Positions 7,741 through 9,392 of a DNA stretch of 9,392 nt are shown one piece after another. The position numbers and the translations under genes are program-made. The notes beneath the pieces are model-generated. The model was not told the origin of the DNA. It ran no database searches and saw only the letters and a program-made list of their open reading frames with translations. Each line of letters starts with the position of its first letter. Position 1 is the first letter of the stretch. The stretch comes from Eubacterium sp. (GTDB lineage Bacteria; Bacillota; Clostridia; Lachnospirales; CAG-274). The stretch is taken from positions 1 to 9,392 of the forward strand of contig JAJBVU010000040.1 in NCBI GenBank assembly GCA_020859645.1, in the 5' to 3' direction.

Positions 7741-7812
7741 GAAACAGATGAATGTAAATTGGTAGGAGTTCATCGTTAAGCAAAAACCCCGCAGTTGCAG
7801 CTGCGGGGTTTT
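7741..7812 (+). ncRNA. Antitoxin small RNA 1 (par RNA II-like)
   Basis: A predicted RNA of about 72 nt runs from the consensus promoter to the terminator. It has no ribosome site or plausible peptide. Positions 7762-7779 repeat, with one extra T, the plus-strand sequence 7956-7972. Since toxin 1 is made from the minus strand, the RNA is complementary over 17 pairs to the toxin mRNA from the edge of its ribosome site through the fourth codon. The 3' half (7782-7812) is fully complementary to the toxin mRNA 3' end because both use one terminator. ATGAA near the 5' end can pair with TTCAT inside the RNA, presenting the pairing sequence in a loop. The RNA should block toxin translation; this is inferred from the par locus and untested here. 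It may also be the 3' end of cca-SDR read-through RNA. Confidence 0.78.
7782..7812. terminator. Shared bidirectional terminator, unit 1
   Basis: AAAAA, stem CCCCGCAG (7787-7794) with CTGCGGGG (7801-7808), loop TTGCAG, then TTTT. It ends the antitoxin RNA on the plus strand and the toxin mRNA on the minus strand, and is the only terminator visible after the cca-SDR operon. Confidence 0.9.
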
Positions 7813-7837
7813 CTATTCCTATATTTATACAGCCGGA

Positions 7838-7966
7838 TTAAGCTGTTTGGTCGTCACCGTTTTTATGTTTTCGGTCAATCTGTTTACATATTAAATGTGA
7901 AAACACATTAGCTGTGATAGAAGCAGCGAAGCGTATAAAGCAGATAACCAAATAAGTAGGAGTCAT
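7838..7966 (-). CDS. Small hydrophobic peptide, candidate Fst/Ldr-like type I toxin 1 (42 aa)
   Basis: The peptide begins MTPTYLVICF, has a hydrophobic stretch to about residue 28 including IRFAASITANVFSH, and ends in a basic then polar tail with DRKHKNGDDQTA. This layout (one short membrane segment, D-R/K-rich C-terminus) matches Fst/Ldr-type membrane toxins, though I cannot confirm family membership by search. The start is fixed by AGGAGG (7974-7979), 7 nt upstream of ATG, and by conservation of start, ribosome site and spacing in toxin 2. A longer in-frame reading back to 8164 would run through the toxin promoter and is not credible. Its mRNA would run from about 8011 to the shared terminator. 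Expected effect is membrane damage when free of antitoxin. Confidence 0.82.
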   Translation of the reverse strand: MTPTYLVICFIRFAASITANVFSHLICKQIDRKHKNGDDQTA

Positions 7967-7982
7967 CGTTAAACCTCCTCCC

Positions 7983-8013
7983 TTGTTACGGAGTAGCTTA
8001 AAAGCGGTAACAA
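7983..8013 (-). promoter_or_regulatory. 5' leader hairpin of toxin-1 mRNA
   Basis: TTGTTAC (7983-7989) pairs with GTAACAA (8007-8013) in a 7-bp stem at the very 5' end of the predicted mRNA, directly before the ribosome site, with an inner GCTT/AAGC pairing. A 5' stem-loop at this place stabilises and restrains translation of the par RNA I toxin message; the same role is inferred here. Confidence 0.6.
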
Positions 8014-8017
8014 TCAC

Positions 8018-8046
8018 ATTATACAATGCTTTGATTATTTTGTAAA
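8018..8046 (-). promoter_or_regulatory. Toxin-1 promoter
   Basis: On the minus strand TTTACA (8041-8046), 17-bp spacer, TATAAT (8018-8023). The predicted start is near 8011. Unit 2 has the same promoter with a perfect TTGACA. Confidence 0.82.
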
Positions 8047-8058
8047 AAAGAATTATTG

Positions 8059-8118
8059 TTCTGCGGTGAATTTCAAAAGAAAAAGGGGCAGGGGGTTGAC
8101 AAAAACAGGGGTTTGTAA
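8059..8118 (+). pseudogene. Fossil of the SDR 3' end in unit 2
   Basis: Sixty bases copy the last 20 codons of the SDR gene including its TAA stop, with three substitutions that change the end from NGEL to NRGL. There is no start or upstream coding sequence. It remains because it carries the antitoxin-2 -35 box and spacer. Confidence 0.85.
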
Positions 8119-8124
8119 TATAAT
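8096..8124 (+). promoter_or_regulatory. Antitoxin-2 promoter
   Basis: TTGACA (8096-8101), 17-bp spacer, TATAAT (8119-8124), identical in its boxes and spacing to the unit 1 and unit 3 promoters. The predicted start is near 8131. Confidence 0.86.
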
Positions 8125-8130
8125 AATTTT

Positions 8131-8203
8131 GACAGAAATGAATGTAAGTCGGTGATATATTCATTACTAAGCAAAAACCCCGCAGTTGCCGCTGCGGGGT
8201 TTT
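8131..8203 (+). ncRNA. Antitoxin small RNA 2
   Basis: A predicted RNA of about 73 nt. GTCGGTGATA (8148-8157), TCATT (8161-8165) and CTAAGC (8167-8172) recur in the same order at 8333-8342, 8344-8348 and 8350-8355, the complement of the toxin-2 start region, with two extra bases and one mismatch. The RNA can fold ATGAATGTA against a matching stretch ending in TTCAT (9 pairs, two-thirds A-U, one G-U), leaving a short loop around GTCGGTG. The pairing sequence is specific to toxin 2 and unlike that of RNA 1. Confidence 0.8.
8173..8203. terminator. Shared bidirectional terminator, unit 2
   Basis: AAAAA, stem CCCCGCAG (8178-8185) with CTGCGGGG (8192-8199), loop TTGCCG, then TTTT. It serves antitoxin 2 on the plus strand and toxin 2 on the minus strand. 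Confidence 0.9.
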
Positions 8204-8227
8204 CTATTCGTTATTTATACAGCGGAA

Positions 8228-8347
8228 TTAAGCTGTTTGGTTGTTACCGTTTTTATGTTTTCTGTCGAGTATTTTGCAAATGCAGTGAGAAAATACATTC
8301 GCTGCAACAGAAATTGCAAAACGTATTAAGAGGTCGGTGATAATCAT
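8228..8347 (-). CDS. Small hydrophobic peptide, candidate Fst/Ldr-like type I toxin 2 (39 aa)
   Basis: The peptide begins MIITDLLIRFAIS, continues VAANVFSHCICK and ends DRKHKNGNNQTA. It is a paralogue of toxin 1: the core IRFA.S..ANVFSH.ICK..DRKHKNG..QTA is shared while the first residues differ in length and sequence. AGGAGG (8355-8360) lies 7 nt before ATG. The N-terminal codons diverge exactly where the antitoxin pairs, whereas the membrane core and tail are kept, as expected if the peptide is functional and the start region serves as an RNA address. The mRNA would run from about 8390 to the terminator at 8173. Toxicity is inferred. Confidence 0.83.
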   Translation of the reverse strand: MIITDLLIRFAISVAANVFSHCICKILDRKHKNGNNQTA

Positions 8348-8363
8348 TTCTAAGCCTCCTTTC

Positions 8364-8391
8364 TGTTACGGAGTGCTTAAAAGCGGTAACA
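8364..8391 (-). promoter_or_regulatory. 5' leader hairpin of toxin-2 mRNA
   Basis: TGTTAC (8364-8369) pairs with GTAACA (8386-8391) around a loop that keeps the inner GCTT/AAGC element, at the same place as in unit 1: the mRNA 5' end, just before the ribosome site. Confidence 0.6.
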
Positions 8392-8396
8392 AGCAC

Positions 8397-8425
8397 ATTA
8401 TACAATGCTTTGATTATTTTGTCAA
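8397..8425 (-). promoter_or_regulatory. Toxin-2 promoter
   Basis: On the minus strand a perfect TTGACA (8420-8425), 17-bp spacer and TATAAT (8397-8402), with the start near 8390. Confidence 0.86.
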
Positions 8426-8437
8426 AAAGAATTATTG

Positions 8438-8497
8438 TTCTGCGGTGAATTTCAAAAGAAAAAGGGTCAGGGGGTTGACAAAAACGGGGAGTTGTAA
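8438..8497 (+). pseudogene. Fossil of the SDR 3' end in unit 3
   Basis: Sixty bases match the last 20 SDR codons with one substitution, closer to the functional gene than the unit 2 copy. It carries the -35 box of the antitoxin-3 promoter. Confidence 0.85.
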
Positions 8498-8503
8498 TAT
8501 AAT
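8475..8503 (+). promoter_or_regulatory. Antitoxin-3 promoter
   Basis: TTGACA (8475-8480), 17-bp spacer, TATAAT (8498-8503), intact despite the lost toxin. The predicted start is near 8510. Confidence 0.85.
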
Positions 8504-8509
8504 AATGAT

Positions 8510-8583
8510 GACAGATATGAATGTATATTAGCGAGAACGTTCATTGTTAAGCAAAAACCCCACAGCGGCAACTGTGGGGTTTT
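8510..8583 (+). ncRNA. Orphan antitoxin small RNA 3
   Basis: A predicted RNA of about 74 nt with the conserved ATGAATGTA near its 5' end, a distinct variable segment around TTAGCGAGAACG, the conserved TTCAT and TTAAGC, and a terminator. AUGAAUGU can pair with ACGUUCAU (8 pairs, one G-U). No matching toxin start region exists in this window, so its partner is lost or lies elsewhere in the genome. It may still protect against a related toxin in trans. Confidence 0.72.
8553..8583 (+). terminator. Terminator of antitoxin RNA 3
   Basis: AAAAA, stem CCCCACAG (8558-8565) with CTGTGGGG (8572-8579), loop CGGCAA, then TTTT. Relative to units 1 and 2 one G-C pair has become A-T on both sides, a compensated change that keeps the stem. 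Confidence 0.9.
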
Positions 8584-8601
8584 CTGTTGCTGAAAATGAT
8601 T

Positions 8602-8787
8602 GGCAGCCGACAAAGGCTCCCCTTGAGGGGAGCTGTCAGAGATAGCTGACTGAGAGGTGTTATTTTTTGCAATGAAAAAGCAAATGCATACAAAACACTA
8701 CCGGTATATCACCTCTCCGTCAGCCGCACTGATTTTTTACAAAAATCAGCGTTGGCTGCCACCTCCCCTCAAGGGGAGGCTTGTCGG
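8602..8787. mobile_element. Palindromic MITE-like element
   Basis: The left arm (8607-8659) begins CCGACAAAGG, includes the self-complementary CTCCCCTTGAGGGGAG (8617-8632) and ends GCTGACTGAGAGGTG. The right arm (8710-8787) carries these in inverted order: CACCTCTCCGTCAGC, then CTCCCCTCAAGGGGAG, then TTGTCGG. The right arm has about 30 extra bases holding a small CTGATTTTT/AAAAATCAG hairpin. The centre (8660-8709) is AT-rich and no transposase is present. GC-rich palindromes of this kind are frequent between genes in gut Clostridia. It could fold into a long RNA hairpin. Confidence 0.7.
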
Positions 8788-8853
8788 TTACTCTAGATAT
8801 TCGCTGTTTAAAGAAAAGCTGTCATTGCCAAAATCCTTAAGTTGACAGCATTG

Positions 8854-8898
8854 CCCTCAAGGGGAGGTTTTGTCGGCAGAAAAGTGTTGTCGGCAGCC
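8854..8898. repeat. Extra right-end fragments of the palindromic element
   Basis: CCCTCAAGGGGAGG followed by TTTTGTCGGCAG (8854-8879) repeats the right end of the element. TTGTCGGCAGCC (8887-8898) repeats the tip again and is the inverse, with one mismatch, of GGCAGCCGACAA at 8602-8613. The ends are therefore nested, from partial duplication or a second insertion. Confidence 0.6.
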
Positions 8899-8935
8899 CT
8901 TTGGTGATTTTTAATATAAAATTTTTAAAAAGCTG

Positions 8936-8964
8936 TTGACATATTGTGAAAAAAAATATATAAT
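8936..8964 (+). promoter_or_regulatory. Promoter of the secreted-protein gene
   Basis: A perfect TTGACA (8936-8941), 17-bp spacer and TATAAT (8959-8964), with the start near 8971 and a leader of roughly 160 nt before the GTG codon. Confidence 0.85.
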
Positions 8965-8970
8965 CTAAGA

Positions 8971-9115
8971 AGTGAAATGTTTATTAGGCGAAGAATGCTT
9001 AGGCGAGGGCTTGAGACTTTCCCGTTATGATCTGCCTTATTTCGGCAAAGGCTCAGTCGGTAGTTTGACCGTTTTTCACCTTAAACGTTTAACAAATTTT
9101 TATGAACAAATTAAA
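8971..9115 (+). other. Long 5' leader, possibly structured RNA
   Basis: The leader is too long for a plain ribosome-site leader. It contains the direct repeat TTAGGCGA at 8984-8991 and 8999-9006, a possible GCCTT/AAGGC hairpin within 9032-9055, and CGGT-AGTTTG-ACCG followed by five T (about 9059-9077), which resembles a weak terminator. I do not recognise a known riboswitch; the conserved c-di-GMP-I core is absent. A regulatory role is inference from length and structure. Confidence 0.4.
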
Positions 9116-9129
9116 AAGGAGGAAGAAGT

Positions 9130-9392
9130 GTGAAATTGAAAACACGTAAAATAGTGAGCCTCGTTTTGGCTGCTGCTATGGTGGTTTCATCAGCAGTGTT
9201 TACAAACGCAGACGTTTCCGTAGGCACAGCTGTAAGCGCTGATCTTGCAGCCGACACATACAGCGAGACTGCAGCAGGTACTTATGCTGCCGGCGATGTT
9301 GTTTATACATCGGATAACATGACAGTTAAAGCAGCTGACTCTCTTACAGTTAAGGCTGTAAACGATGTATTCGCAATCTACGGTGCAGGTTC
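9130..9392 (+). CDS. Secreted protein with signal peptide, 5' part only
   Basis: The gene starts with GTG, chosen because AAGGAGG (9116-9122) lies 7 nt upstream and the GTG at 9128 is followed at once by a stop. The N-terminus MKLKTRK, then the hydrophobic IVSLVLAAAMVVSSAVF, is a typical Sec signal peptide; cleavage is likely after a later Ala such as TNA or VSA. The 87 visible codons run off the window. The visible mature part is rich in Ala, Thr, Val and Asp, with two similar short stretches, MTVKAADS and LTVKAVND, suggesting beta-rich extracellular sequence. I do not recognise the family. Confidence 0.8.
   Translation, partial: MKLKTRKIVSLVLAAAMVVSSAVFTNADVSVGTAVSADLAADTYSETAAGTYAAGDVVYTSDNMTVKAADSLTVKAVNDVFAIYGAG

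Larger units (their letters stand above)
7669..8058. repeat. Tandem toxin-antitoxin repeat, unit 1 (390 bp)
   Basis: The unit runs from the sequence TTCTGCGGTGAATTTC inside the SDR gene to just before the same sequence at 8059. It contains the SDR 3' end, antitoxin promoter and RNA, shared terminator, toxin 1 and the toxin promoter. Over its first 69 bases it differs from unit 2 at 3 positions and from unit 3 at 1. Because only unit 1 is joined to the intact SDR gene, it marks the ancestral position. Confidence 0.88.
8059..8437. repeat. Tandem toxin-antitoxin repeat, unit 2 (379 bp)
   Basis: This is a second complete unit directly joined to unit 1, with antitoxin 2, shared terminator and toxin 2. 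The 11-bp size difference includes a 9-bp shorter toxin gene. Flanks and promoters are almost unchanged while the antitoxin pairing region differs strongly from unit 1. Confidence 0.88.
8438..8584. repeat. Tandem toxin-antitoxin repeat, unit 3 (truncated)
   Basis: This third unit keeps the SDR fossil, antitoxin promoter, antitoxin RNA and terminator but loses similarity just after the terminator's T-run. No toxin gene, ribosome site or toxin promoter follows; about 20 bases on, a palindromic element begins. Confidence 0.85.

Noticed and set aside
7838..8164. A 108-residue minus-strand reading frame containing toxin 1 at its C-terminus
   Set aside because: The upstream part crosses the toxin promoter, the SDR fossil and the start of the neighbouring antitoxin. 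The ribosome site and the toxin-2 comparison fix the start at 7966.
8152..8531. Plus-strand frames of 62 and 64 codons across unit 2 and into unit 3
   Set aside because: No ribosome sites. They are antisense to toxin 2 or run through its promoter and the SDR fossil, and there is no equivalent frame in unit 1.
7669..8584. CRISPR array
   Set aside because: Only three repeats, about 380-390 bp apart, with coding and RNA genes within the units; no short regularly spaced repeats.
8657..8845. A 62-codon frame in the palindromic element
   Set aside because: It lies within the inverted-repeat arms and lacks a ribosome site and protein-like composition.
8971..9115. c-di-GMP-I (GEMM) or other known riboswitch
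   Set aside because: The conserved GEMM core sequences are not present and I cannot match another class by eye.

Overview
The window reads like the chromosome of a low-to-moderate GC Gram-positive anaerobe of the Clostridia, most likely a gut or rumen Oscillospirales/Ruminococcus-type species. Support comes from strong AGGAGG ribosome sites, TTGACA/TATAAT promoters, the ATPase-permease-GldG-DUF4340 gene set, a CCA-adding enzyme next to tRNA genes that lack encoded CCA, and a GC-rich palindromic repeat typical of this group. Genus is inference.

Region 1 (1-5141): a promoter and four tightly coupled genes for an ABC-2 type transporter: ATPase with a long acidic tail, GldF-like permease, GldG-like auxiliary protein and a membrane-anchored DUF4340 protein. 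The operon ends in a terminator usable from both strands. Region 2 (5142-5582): three minus-strand tRNA genes, Ser(CGA), Leu(TAG) and Leu(CAA), in two transcription units with clear promoters and terminators. Region 3 (5715-7728): a promoter and two overlapping genes, a CCA tRNA nucleotidyltransferase and a short-chain dehydrogenase (SDR).

Region 4 (7669-8584) is the highlight: a tandem array of three units that look like a par/Fst-type (type I) toxin-antitoxin locus. Each unit has a plus-strand small RNA of about 72-74 nt with a consensus promoter and strong terminator. In units 1 and 2 a convergent minus-strand mRNA encodes a 42- or 39-residue hydrophobic peptide with a basic/polar tail, and shares that terminator. 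Each small RNA carries a near-copy of the complement of its own toxin's start-codon region. The units are almost identical in promoter and terminator but differ in this pairing region, and the difference is matched between each RNA and its cognate toxin. Unit 3 has lost its toxin and is an orphan antitoxin. The repeat begins inside the SDR gene, so the antitoxin promoter of unit 1 lies in the last SDR codons and units 2 and 3 carry fossils of the SDR 3' end.

Region 5 (8602-8898): a palindromic, MITE-like non-coding element with nested ends. Region 6 (8936-9392): a consensus promoter, a leader of about 150 nt with possible RNA structure, and the 5' end of a GTG-start gene for a secreted protein cut by the window edge.
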